A stretch of 64,000 nucleotides of DNA from Umbilicaria muhlenbergii (Eukaryota; Ascomycota; Lecanoromycetes; Umbilicariales; Umbilicariaceae). The notes beneath the pieces were generated by a model. That model had not been told where the DNA came from. It searched no databases and worked only from the letters and a program-made list of their open reading frames with translations. Location: the NCBI GenBank assembly GCA_000611775.1, contig KK106983.1, positions 4,593,818 to 4,657,817 of the forward strand, in the 5' to 3' direction. Below are positions 12,176-24,069 of the stretch, one piece after another (positions within the stretch are counted from its first letter, which is position 1; every line of letters starts with the position of its first letter). Made by a program: the position numbers and the translations under genes.

Positions 12176-13130
12176 CCAAATTGCATTAATAATGCATATT
12201 TCCTGCATTTTTTGTCTAATCTGATCTGTATCAGCTGAATATTTGCTTCAATTTTCATTGCAGCTCTCAGAGAAGTTCTAAAAACTTTTAAGATCTTGCA
12301 TAATGCTGAGTTTTGCAATTTTTCTAATTGTTTTAAGTAGCTTTTTTGGTTTTTTCATCAAATTTCTGACCTGTAGTCACTAATTAATGTAATGCATGCT
12401 TGATAAAGTTGTTTTGCATTTTTAGTTGAAAGACCTCATTCTGAGTTTGTTAATCTGTTGATTAAGTGCATTACTCTGATCACTGTGAATACTTTTTTTT
12501 GAACATGTGTTTTAAAGTTCAGTTTTCTGTTTAATTAAACTCTTAATCACTTGACTTCTTTGACTGATTTTACCATCATGTCATTTGGTAGTGTAATACT
12601 GTTTTCCACAGGTTTTTTTAACTTTTCAAAGTGAATTAATTTAAATTTACTGTCATTAAACTGTACTGTGTTTGTTTCTGCTCATAAAAAGGCTGTTTCA
12701 GCTGTTGATTATAATTTTATACAATTTTCTGCAGCTGATTTTTCAGTAATATATAGTGTCATATCATTTATATAGCTGAGTTTTTTCATATCTGAGAATT
12801 TGGCCTTGATTTTTGGGAATAAATGCCTTATATATATCAAAAACAGTATTGAGGATATTAATGATTCTTGTGAAATTCCTGTCTTGATATTTTGCATTTC
12901 TTGTCTTTCATCATCAAAGGTTAATCCTGATTTTTTATTTTCTAGAAAGAATTTTGTTCATGATTGTATTTGTACTGATAATTTCAATTTCTTCATAATT
13001 GAAAGTAATTGCAGTAATGATACATGATTAAAAGCTCCTTTAACATTTAATAATAAGCATGATAAAATATTACCTTTGTTTTGAGCTGATTTTATATCAT
13101 GTGTTAAAATTAATACTGCATTAATTGCTG
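12176..13130 (-). mobile_element. Tad1-like LINE reverse transcriptase fragment (3' piece)
   Basis: Minus-strand translation gives successive LINE reverse-transcriptase segments: SAINAVLILTHDI (about 13080-13125), GISQESLISSILFLIYIRHL (about 12820-12890) and LSYINDMTLY (about 12740-12785), then a thumb-like region and FRTSLRAAMKIEA (about 12235-12280). The catalytic YxDD box reads YIND, with Asn replacing the first Asp, consistent with a G-to-A transition. Stops in the usual Trp and Gln places break the frame. The sequence continues upstream at 21529-21715 on the far side of hAT-B, whose 8-bp target duplication ATCTTTGT proves the two pieces were contiguous. The plus-strand frame 12800-13027 is antisense and ignored. 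Confidence 0.8.
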
Positions 13131-14279
13131 ATCTTTGTTAGGCTGTCACCGCGGGTCAGGGTGAAACTGAGTTAAGTCAAGTCAAGCTGAGTTAAATGAT
13201 AATGTCTTAATGATTTTGAACTCATCTTGACATGTCAGGTCAGAGTGAATAATAAAGTAAAACACTGAGAGTCTTACAGAACTCATCAAGTCTTTATACA
13301 TGATGCATTTTATTTATACAAGGGTTAAAACTTTACTTTTGTGCATTAAGGTTATCACTTATGCAGGTCAGAGTGATCTCAGTTTAAGTTTCATGTTTTA
13401 ATTACTACACTAATATTCTATCCTACAGAAACAATTTAAATATTATTATTTAATATTACTTCTTCAATCATCATGCTGTCTTGAAGCAGGTATGACCCTT
13501 GAATCTTGCATTTCAATGATATATAATGCAAGATTTTCACCTGAATTAAGAAGCAAGAGATGTTTTATTAAAGTTATATTCTTACTTTGAATGATAATTC
13601 ACTTTTCATGAATGATGAGCAAATTGATATCTGCATGAGGGCATTAACTTTAGCATTACTTTGTATTTCAGACAACTTACTTTTAAAAAATGAAATCAAC
13701 AACACCTCTGTTGACTTCTGCAACATCAGCAGAGCAATCTTCTGTTAATGTATTTTTTTAACATTAATGTTCTGCATGCCTGACAGATCAATCATGATTT
13801 CATGTATTAAATGTTGAAATGTAACTTTCAGAATAAGCAGCTCTTTTGTAAGCTGATAATGTTTAATTTCATGAAAGACTTTCACTGCAAAAGAGCATTA
13901 ACTTCTGACATTATTAATTAATATGAGAAACTTACTTCCTGACTTGACTTTTCATAAAATTTTTAATCACTCTGAGTGAGTAGGTCCTTTTCCTCAAGGT
14001 GTAAATTATGCAATTAATCATCATTATGTTAAGTCTTTCTGATGCTTCTCTGCAGCTTTATTCTTTGATGATTTATAAATCTTCACTGACTTTCTGACTT
14101 AATGAAGCTCATCTTTAAAAGAAGAAGAAACAGCTGACAGATGTTTAACTCTGCTTTTAATATACATCATACTTCAGTTACTTAGTAAGCATTAGCTTTT
14201 GACATTACTATAAATGTTGACTTGTTTAACTATACTTGTGAAAAGTGATGAAGGTGTATGACTAATTAAGAGAAATAAA

Positions 14280-14540
14280 AAGTGCATCAAAGAGATATGT
14301 TAAATGTGATAAAAGATGATGATTATGACAGAGTGAATTGAAGGTGACTGAGTGTATTGAAAATGATGAAATATGTTAAAGATGATGAGTTCTGAAGATA
14401 ACAGAATGTATTAAAGGTGATGAGTTTATTAAAGATGATGAGATGCATTGAAGTTGAGAAGATATATCAAAGATGAAGAAGTATATTAAAAAGATACATA
14501 AGATCTGAAGATAATAAAATATCAATCATCAAGAATGAAT
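14280..14540. repeat. Degenerate 18-20 bp tandem repeat inside hAT-B
   Basis: Counterpart of 6500-6760. Units resemble GAGTNTATTAAAGATGAT and vary mostly by transitions. About ten units can be counted by eye. Confidence 0.6.
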
Positions 14541-15479
14541 GCAGACATTATTTATGAGCATTATTTAACTGACAGGTATTTAAGTGAAGGATAACATGAA
14601 AAATGTGTATTAAAAATAATGAAGAAAGTATGCAGAGCTTGAAGATTTAAAGAGAAGCAAACCTCTGTCAGCATGAATAAATATCATAAGTGTTATTTAA
14701 AAGCATTATTTAATTGAAACTTCAATAATGAGATGTAAAAGAGGGATGCTAAAGTGCATGAAAAGAAGAACATGATCAGCTGCAGATTTTACATCTGTAA
14801 TTAAATTGTCAGATCAACATAACACTTTCAGTGTATTTATTGTAAAGGTGAAATGTTGTGACATCAACATTTAACTTCTGATGCATTCACTGCAGAGGCG
14901 GGATGCTGTGATATCAACACAGGTTTTTAAAAACATAATTAAAATACATAAATATAAATATTCCTTGCGCAACTCACCTCTGCTCATGTTATCATCATTT
15001 GGTTTGCACTTCACCTCATCATTTAAATAATGTTGTAAATTAATATCAACATCAGATCCTGTTTAGCAGCGCTTTTAATCACATAAGTCTCAGTATTGAA
15101 ATTCATAAGTTAAAGAATAATTTATCAGCTGTGCATATCAACTTCTTTCAACATTCATTCTTCTTCATCATTTAACAGCATGTCTCATTTCTTCAGGTAC
15201 TGCTCACATGTCAATGATAATAACAATTATTAACATTTACTGTTTAACTCACATCACTTCTTCATCAGTACATTTAATCACCCGCCTTCTCACTCTTTTA
15301 TGTCAAAAGCAAGATAATGATCAAAGGTAATACTCACATTATAAAAGATAAATTATTAATTTATGTAATAATAATGCAATCAAGTTCTCTTTTCACTTCA
15401 TTATGATTAATCTATCTATCACGCCTTAATGAGCAGGTCAATGTAAGATAAATATTATATTAATCACTTCATAAAAACA

Positions 15480-16561
15480 CCTCAGTGAATATAATCAGCA
15501 TAAAAGCATGATCAGAAAGCAGCAAAAGTGTTATAATGAAATTAATAATCAAGTTATAATTGTATGTGCTAGAAACACAGATGAGCAGGTTAAGTTGAAA
15601 TGTCATTAAAAAATACAAAAAATAACATCAAGTTGAAATGAAATGAGTCATGATAAATGTTAAGTCTTATTAAAAAATGTCTGAGAAGTTGAGTCTGTGA
15701 AATGTTTTAAGAAGAAGTTGTTAAGTAAGATTAATAAGTAATGTTCATTTTGCAAGTTATTTACATCTATAATGAAATGATTTAAACAAAATCTCATGAG
15801 TATCTGAAATGAGATTATCTTCAAGCATGAAGATGTAAAAGATGAGTTCTTTCAAGTCTTACTGCAAAAGAATAACAAAATTGAGTGAAATCTAACATGC
15901 ATCAATGAGGGGAATGATGATGATGAAGACATTAATATTAATGATGAAGAGGATGAAGATGATAATGAAGATGATGATGAAGATGATGATGACACTGATG
16001 CTGATGATGAAGAGAAGAAGATAAGCAGATATGAGCATTACTTACTGACATTATCTACTGATCAATGAGTATAAATGTCAGAGAAGATCAAAGAGGTAAT
16101 TCTTAAACATAATATTTCAATTATGCAGCATCTTGAATGACTGATATATCATGCTGATTATGAGTTATTGAAGCAAGCTGACTCTGAAGTAATGCTTGAA
16201 GATAATGCTGATGAGCTTGATTTTAACATGAATACAGAATCTGAAAAAGAAGTTTATAAACTTCTGAAAAAATCTTCATTTTCCTGCATACATTGCATGT
16301 AATATTAATGTGTTGAAGAATGATCTGAAGGTTAAGAACAATGCTTGCACAGTTAAAGAATCAGTGAAGAAGAAAGTGCTGATTAAGAAGAAGATTATCA
16401 AGATGTTAAAAAATGATTCAATAACAAATCATGAGCTTTTCATAAAGAACTTATTAATATATAATGAAGAGAACTTTGTGATGAATGATATTAAAAAGAA
16501 TGAGAGTTTAAAATTAAAGTATGAGGAGACATCTACATCAGAAGAAGAAGTTAAAGCTTAA
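15480..16561 (+). pseudogene. Accessory acidic ORF of hAT-B, relic
   Basis: Three parts in order: a Lys/Gln-rich segment with coiled-coil character (about 15480-15870; SMIRKQQK near the start), an Asp/Glu run from GAT and GAA codons (about 15900-16020), and a Lys-rich open segment of 83 codons (16310-16561) ending STSEEEVKA. The same layout occurs in copies A and C. It lies upstream of the transposase on the same strand, so it could be the first gene of a two-gene hAT or an upstream exon set. No family recognised. Confidence 0.5.
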
Positions 16562-16978
16562 TTTTTTTTAATTAACTGCACATTTGTACAATAAATTCAA
16601 GTGTTATCTATTGACATTATCATTTACTCACTTTCATTGATGTATAATATCATGCTTTAACACAGAAATTAAAGTCATAAGTTTGTAATAAAAGAGTGTG
16701 TTCCTCTTAATATATGATTATTCTTATTAAAGTGAGTAGCATGTTGAAATCTTAAATTTTATTTAATCACAGCTATTTCACAACTTCTTTCATTTTCATG
16801 ATTTTTAACATCTTTTTAATTACTTGATCTTATAAATTGAAGATGAATGAGTTTAATATTCTTTAACAGATCATCATAAATGTGATTAAATATTAATATT
16901 GCAGGGTTACATATAACATGATGATTATCTTTGATGAGCAAAGAGGTGTTTTAACACAAAGTATGCATAATCTGATAT

Positions 16979-17392
16979 TTGTTCAATTACACTGCAGGAT
17001 TACACATGCCTCATACATGTATTTTAATCATTATTTTTCAGCATTACCTTTTAAGAGTAAAAAGGGTTTTCTGTGTAACATATTTATTTGACATCTCTTT
17101 TGATATGCATATAAGTGTAATTATTCTTTATACAACAATATCTTCTTTCTCAAATCACTTATCACTGCAATTTCTGCATACACTTCTATCAATATGTCTT
17201 AATATGATAATGACTTTTCTCTCTCAGAAGCAGAAGAAATTCTCATTTCTCTTTCATAATCACAAATCTCTCAAGAATCTGAGGATGCTTAAATTTTACC
17301 TCATGCTCTTTAAAATCTATCATCACTTATTGCACTTCAATGCAACACTCTCAAGATACATGTTTTCTGAAAAAGTGACAAGTGATATGTGA
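16979..17392 (+). other. Persistently open 137-codon frame on the hAT sense strand
   Basis: An open frame on the transposase strand, between the accessory ORF and the transposase core. It encodes a His-, Leu- and Phe-rich sequence ending FSEKVTSDM. Equivalent frames are open in copy A (3563-3949, minus) and copy C (26732-27145, minus), although the true transposase frame is broken in each. It may be a genuine N-terminal exon, or a frame with few codons that deamination can turn into stops. Hydrophobic character is weak evidence for a protein, and I lean to the second reading. Confidence 0.3.
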
Positions 17393-17859
17393 AACTCTTT
17401 CATGAGTGATGAGAGTCAACCTTACATGATCTTTGCACTCATGACAAACTGAAAGATAATTTTAAATGAAGATTCATTACTTAATCCTTCAACTACTGAA
17501 ACCTGTTTGAGCAGGTTGCAGTCATGCAGAATGAAAAGTTAAACTTATAATGTAAACTTTATCAAGCTGTCATCAGTCACCTGAATATGAAGAACACTGA
17601 TTTCAGCATTATAAAAAAGCATTTACATTTAAACTGCTGCAAGATATCATTTAAGTGAAAGTATTTACAATTTACACTGAATGAACTGTTGCAATCAACA
17701 GTAAGTTTGTTTCTTTTTATGTATTATCTTTCTTATCAGTACTAATGCTGAAAGTTAATGCTTTTATGATATTTCTTAAAAATGAACAATATGCAACCTT
17801 GATATTCTGATATACACAAAGGAGGCCTTTAAACAGCAAATCATTAATGCACTCATATC

Positions 17860-20050
17860 TATAAACACCTTCTTTTAATTCATTGAGAACAAGCAGCTTC
17901 ATATCACTTTTATGATGTTTTAAGATAACATTCAGATATCTTGCTGCAATAAAATCTGAAACCTTGTCACAGATTAATATCAAAAAGTGATGCTCACTGT
18001 ATAAAAAAGTCTTGCTCAGACAAATAATAAAGTGTCATTGACTTTAAATTATTAATCTCATAATCATTTATCCTTCTTGGCAGTTACTGCTTATTACATT
18101 GATAATAACTGAAACTACAATGAGGCCTTATTGAGATTTGAGCATGTAAATGAGTCACATATTGAAGTCACTCTGACAGGTCATGTTCTTAATGTTTTAA
18201 AAATCTTTAAAATTAAAAACAAGCTCTTTGCTATCATTATGAATAACATCTTTAATAATATCATTATGCACACACATTTGAAGTCAGTCTTGAGCAGTGA
18301 TCATGATATTCAATGAGACAATGCTGAAGTAATAATATCATGCATGACACATGTTTTAGCTCTTGCTGTCAAGGCTTTACTGAAGTCACTTAATGTGAAC
18401 ATCAGAAATGATCATCATGTGAAGATATAAAATGTGAACAAGTTGACAAAGATTCAAGAGAAGGTATCTTTGATTAACATCATGCAAAAAACAAGTGAAA
18501 TGATAATGCTCATTGATAATGTCTGAATATTAACAACATGTGACAGATTTGATATTTTTTAATTATAATCAACTCTTCCTCACAGAGATTTAAATGATTT
18601 GCAGATATTCAACAGCAAGTTTATGCAAACAGCTTAAATTAAAAACCTCTTTAAATAATTTAAGATGTCAAGACATGATGAAATTTCACATATGACATGC
18701 TTTTTTAAATTTATGTTCTATAAGAGGTCCTGCACAACTTTGTCTTTAATAAACAAGATAAAAAGCTCTGAGTTCTTGTAATCATTAATTCAGAATGAGA
18801 ACAGGTCTGTTACCTTTTAACATTATTAAAATTATTTAAAGACTGAACTGCAGCACTTTTGAAAATTATTAAAGTTATAATACATAAGACCTGATATATG
18901 TACAATCAACTCATTAATCACATTACAGATCACTGCTGCTGAGTGCAGCTGAAAATCACTTTTTAAAAACATGAATTAATCACTGCTCTGAAAGCCTGTC
19001 AGGATAAGTTGAGGGATTATTATAAAAATTCATAAGCAAGTTAATGATGAATTTATAATCTTGTAACTGTTTTAAACTCATCATATAAGATGATCAAGTA
19101 TAAAATAACTTTGATGCATATATCTGCTTGATCATGACTAATGCATCATAAAGGAAGAAAGTAACAAAATTTTAAGAAATTAAATGAAATCAACAATTTC
19201 AAGATTATTATGATTTACATTACTTAAAATATAAGAGTCTGATTATGAACTCAATTATCACTGCAGGTCAATCACAGAATATGAATCTTAACACATTAAT
19301 TAAACAGATGAAGCTGAAAGATCAATGATGAATAAATACTTAAAATAATATCTTCAAGTATCTTTTCACATCAATCAATTATGTTAATGATTCACTAAAG
19401 GTAATGCTCAAAGGTAATGCTGATATGAGGCTTAAGTTAATTACATCATTAAGTGTGAAGTGTCAACTACAGTGACCTCAAAGGTCTCTCTCAGATGATA
19501 AGAGATGTTCTTGCTGTATATGTTTTTAAAGTAAGTGTGAAATGCATCTTTAATATGATTAAAGACATCTGCAATTGATGATGTGAACATCTGAGCATTG
19601 AGATTATACATATGCTTTGTTTAATTAAGTATTATGAGTGAAACACCTTGTTGAATGATCTTGTTGATGATGATGACAATGATGAGGAAGTCAGCATCTC
19701 TGAAATCTGAGCTTAAAAAGCCTCTGTTCTGAATAAGTTAATTATAACAGATGATGAGGAGGCTTATGAGTTCATAAAGACATTTCAATAAAGGAAGTTT
19801 ACCTCTGTTAAGTGTAAAACAGTGACAATGAACAGTGATAATCATGATGAGTTTAACATGAATGATTCAGATGATATAAGAGTAAATGAACTTACTGATA
19901 TGCATTAAATGAGGGTGAAAATGAGGCAGAGTGATGACTTAAACACTTTTATTATGATTGAAGATGTGTTGAAGGGCAGAGGGCAAGATGATTTTAATAT
20001 ATTTTTATCATCTGATGACCTGATGACCTCCCTCACTTCAGCATGAAGGA
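17860..20050 (+). pseudogene. hAT transposase relic, copy B
   Basis: The clearest of the three transposase relics. In order: a segment with KVSLTLN and SFLAVTAYYIDNNW (about 18025-18115), the hAT region that precedes and includes the first catalytic Asp, here mutated to Asn in SLTLN; TLTGHVLNVLKIFKI with the degenerate TTDNASNN region (18131-18316), which normally holds the second catalytic Asp; and SCMTHVLALAVKALLKSL (about 18330-18385). Further degraded hAT core and an Asp/Glu-rich C-terminal extension (about 19640-19990) follow. Trp positions are mostly TGA. The N-terminal DNA-binding domain cannot be placed. The 17717-17983 minus-strand frame is an antisense shadow that is also open in copy C. 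Confidence 0.78.
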
Positions 20051-20228
20051 GTGAAGCTCAGAGAAGATTAATTGCAGTTAATCAAGGCAAGCAACTTATG
20101 AATTCAATATATGAGTGATACATCATTATCAGCATCAGTCAATCAGTATTGCTGTCTGCAGATCAACATCAGGTTATGTTATAAAATCAGTTATAAATAC
20201 AGTCTGCAAAGTTAAAAAAAGTATAACA

Positions 20229-21091
20229 TCTGCAACTTGACAGCCTGCTCAAAAATAAGGTTTTAGTTAATAGTACTTTATGCGCTCAGAGCACTCTCTG
20301 AGCAGTAAATGAACTCATACAAATCTTACACTTTAAATAACTATTATACCTTCATGAATAATAAGAAACTTTTTATTGAAAAGTTTTAGATCTCTTTATT
20401 CTGTACACTTTACAAACTAAAGATTTCTTTATAAGTTTTAATTTGCAATAGTTATGAATTAAAAAACTTTTAACTAATTATAAATATATTAGCATATTAA
20501 ATAACTATTGCGCTTTTATACTTATGATATAACTTTCAATTTATAAGTTGTAGAGAATAAGCTGTTTAAGAGTTTTCTTATACAAACTTTCTTTTTATGT
20601 GTTGTTGTTGTTGAGTTATTCAAAAAGTCATTAAAAATCTGTTTATTAATGTTGTAATTTTCATCACTGAAAGTTTGAAATCAATGTAACTTTTTAACAA
20701 CAACAGTTATAAAAAAACTTGAAATTATAAAACTGTTTAATAGCTTCTTCTCTACAACTTATAAACTGAAAGTTATATCATAAGTATAAAAGCGCAATAG
20801 TTATTCAATATGCTAATATACTTATAATTAGTTAAAAGTTTTTTAATTCATAACTATTGCAAATTAAAACTTATGAAGAAATCTTTAATCTATAAAGTGT
20901 ACAGAATAAAGAGATCTAAAACTTTTCAATAAAAAGTTTTTTATTATTCATAAAGGTATAATAGTTATTTAAAGTGTAAGATTTATATGAGCTCATTTAC
21001 TGCTCAGAGAGTGCTCTGAGACATGAGATCAGAAGCTCAGAGCGCTCAAAGTGTTAAAAATTAACTCAGAGTTAACTTGCTAAATTGCTGA
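20229..21091. mobile_element. Fold-back / MITE-like element, copy 2 (near-palindromic)
   Basis: Inverted relative to copy 1. Starts TCTGCAACTTGACAGC and ends GCTAAATTGCTGA. The stretches 20375-20580 and 20726-20965 are close inverted complements, so most of this copy could fold into one long stem. That differs from copies 1 and 3, which share a different middle. Inserted in hAT-B near its transposase-proximal end. I could not fix a target duplication. Confidence 0.7.
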
Positions 21092-21528
21092 TGCTACAAT
21101 CATCACAAATTCTAGATAAACATTACCTTTGAGCATTACCTTTAAGCATTACTTTTTTAACATATCATGTTTTTCTTCATGTTTGCACAGTGCTCACAAT
21201 GTATAATATCAGTCTTTGCAGATTAATAATTCAATTAAAAATATGTAAAAGTATTCAATTATCACAATACCTGCTTTTGATAACAACACAATGCAAAGCT
21301 GTAATAACATGAGAAGAAAAGTGATGTTATTACTTATATTAAACTTACTACTGTTATGATGACTAAGCAATTTTAACTGTATATGATTAGTTCAGTGTTC
21401 ATGTGAGTACCTCAAGGTCAACTTGATTGACCACTGAATATCAGGTCTGTGAAGGGGCTGAACTTGTAAATCAAGTTCTTAATTATCAATCTGACTTAAC
21501 CTGACTTAAATGATAGCTTAATCTTTGT

Positions 21529-21715
21529 TTTCTTTCTTTAATTTAATCTTGATCTAATAAGTCTGTGACTTGACTTAAGTATGATAATTTAGTTGTCATA
21601 ATTTTCTCTGTCACTTTGTTTAAACAGTTTAATAATGTAATTATTTTGTAAACTTTTGATTTTGAATAATCTAACTTTCTCAGCTTTTTTAGAATAACAC
21701 CTATGCCTTGATGTC
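21529..21715 (-). mobile_element. Tad1-like LINE reverse transcriptase fragment (5' piece)
   Basis: The minus strand translates almost without a break to a classic LINE reverse-transcriptase stretch: IGVILKKLRK, then IITLLNCLNKVTEKI and LSYLSQVTDLL. It then leads through the target site of hAT-B into the piece at 12176-13130. It stops at about 21715, where a tandem array begins, so the upstream half of ORF2 is missing here. Confidence 0.8.
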
Positions 21716-21726
21716 AACATTTCAGG

Positions 21727-23352
21727 CAAGAGCAGCAGAAGTTGAAACAAGAAATATAAAAAGTAAAATTTACATAATTAACATTACAGTCATTACTTTG
21801 TACAAAGGAAAGAATTAAAAATACTTTAATATTTTTAAAACACACAAAAATAACTACATGAAAGTGACTTTTAAGAGGGGTTGAGGATGAAAATCAGGAA
21901 GTAGAGTGAGGAAATATTAAAAAAAATATTTAAAAATATGCAATTTTAACATCAATAGCAGTCACAAAAGAAATTAACAAAATAAATTGACTTGAGGTAA
22001 TAAATACCTCATATATGTAGAATACACAGTGTCATAATCTTAAACTGCATACACTTAATGAAGAAATAAAAAAATTAATCATAAAGTCAAAAAAAATTGT
22101 ATAAATGTGAAAGATTAACCTTTACAACATTTACATAAATAAAATTAAGACATGATTATTTTAAATCATATCTTTGCAGATTATCTACATATGAAAACAA
22201 TCAATTTTTTTAGTGTAAGATAAAACAGTCATCAGAGCATTTACTGTTAAATTGCAGACAGTATAAACAAGAGCAGCAGAAGTTGAAATAAGAAATATAA
22301 AAAGCAAAATTCATACAATTAACATTATAATCATTACTTTGTACAAAGGAAAGAATTAAAAATACTTTAGTATTTTTAAAACACACAAAAATAGCTACAT
22401 AAAAGTGACTTTTAAAGGGGGTTGAGGATGAAAATCAGGAAGTAAAGTGAGAAGATATTAAAAAAAATTTTAAATGTGTAATTTTAACATCAATAGCAGT
22501 CACAAAAGGAATTGACAAAATAAATTAACTTAAGGTAATAAATACCTCACATATGTAGAATACACAGTGTCATAGTTTTAAATTGCATACACTTAATGAA
22601 GAAATAAAATAAAAATAAGTTAATAAACAAAGCAGTTAAATAAAAAGCTTTAAATGCAGAAAACACAGTTATTAATATAAACTTTAAGTGTATTTCTTTA
22701 TCTTATATCAAAAAAGATATTGAGAAAATTATTAAAAAAGAATGATTAATAAAATAACAAAAAAACAAATCAAGATTAATAGTATAAAATATATATTATA
22801 AGACTTGACCTAATTATAAAGTCAAAAGAATTGTACAAATATGAAAAGTTAACCTTTACAATATTTACACAATTAAAATTAAAACATAATTAATTTAAAT
22901 TATATCTTTGCAGATTATTTACATATGAAAATAATTAATATTTTCAGTATAAAATAAAGTAATCATCAGACCATTTACTGTTAAATTGCAGATAATATAA
23001 ATAAGAGCAGCAGGAATTAAAAAGCAAAATGTAATAAATAAAATTTACACAATTAACATTACAAATTTTACTATGTATTAAGGAAAGAATCAAAAATACT
23101 TTAATATTTTTAAAACACATTAATATTTTTAAAACACATAAAAATAACTACATGAAAGTGGTTTTTGAGAGAGGTTGAGGATGAAAATCAGGCAGTAAAG
23201 TGAGAAGATATTAAAAAAAAATTTATGCAATTTTAACATCAGTAGCAGTCACAAAAGAAATTGATAAAATAAGTTAACTTGAGGTAATAAATACCTCACA
23301 TATGTAGTATAACACAGTGTTATAATCTTAAACTACATACACTTAATGAAGA
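21727..23352. repeat. Degenerate tandem array, unit about 540 bp
   Basis: Two and a half units begin with GAGCAGCAGAAGTTGAAA-like sequence at about 21730, 22270 and 23006. Units 1 and 2 are 540 bp apart; unit 2 is lengthened by about 190 bp of extra sequence (about 22612-22807). Shared internal landmarks are GGTTGAGGATGAAAATCAGG and AGGTAATAAATACCTCA (itself a short palindrome). No coding frame. The next 114 bp, to the hAT-C target site, are plain AT-rich sequence. Confidence 0.85.
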
Positions 23353-24069
23353 AATAAAAATTTTTTAAAAAAGACTTCAGCACTGTTTTAATTTTCAGTT
23401 TATTTATTACTTGCTTGTTATAATTCTTTCAGTTATTATAATAATAATTACTTAATTTTTTTACTGTTTAAAAGTAGGCTGTCATTTGAGTTGAGTCAAG
23501 TCAAGTCAATAATTAAGAACTTAACTCATGAGTTCAACCTCTTCACAGACTTGATATTCAGTGATTAATCAGATCAACTTTAAGGTACTCATGTGAACAT
23601 TGAACTAATTATATACAGTTAAAATTGCTTAGTCATCATAACAGTAGTAAATTTAATATAAGTAATAATATCACTTTTCTTCTTATGTTATCACAGCTTT
23701 GCATTATGTTGTTATTAAAGACAAGTATTATGATAATTGAATACTTTTACATATTTGTAATTGAATTATTAATTCATAAAGATTAATATTATACATTGTG
23801 AGCACTGTGCAAACATGAAGAAAAACATGATATGTTAAAAAAGTAATGCTCAAAGATAATACTCAAAGGTAATATTTATTTAGAATTTGTGATGACTGTA
23901 TATTTTTTTTAACTTTGCAGACTGTATTTATAATTGATTTTATAATATAACCTGATGTTGATCTGCAGACAGCAATACTGATTGATTGATGCTGATAATG
24001 ATGTGTTGCTCATATGTTGAATTTATAAGTTGTTTACTTCAACTGACTGCAGTTGATCTTCTTCAAGCT

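Larger units (their letters stand above)
13139..21520 (+). mobile_element. hAT DNA transposon copy B (carries a fold-back insertion)
   Basis: Starts TAGGCTGTCA and ends TGATAGCTTA, inside a perfect 8-bp target duplication ATCTTTGT (13131-13138 and 21521-21528). The length is 8382 bp, of which 863 bp (20229-21091) are a fold-back element, leaving about 7.5 kb, the same as copies A and C. The left 30 bases retain CCGCGGG and are the least mutated end seen. It is inserted in the LINE reverse transcriptase. Transposase and accessory ORF read on the plus strand. Confidence 0.93.

Noticed and set aside
14280-14540. CRISPR-like array
   Set aside because: The units are contiguous and degenerate with no unique spacers, and the context is a fungal DNA transposon.
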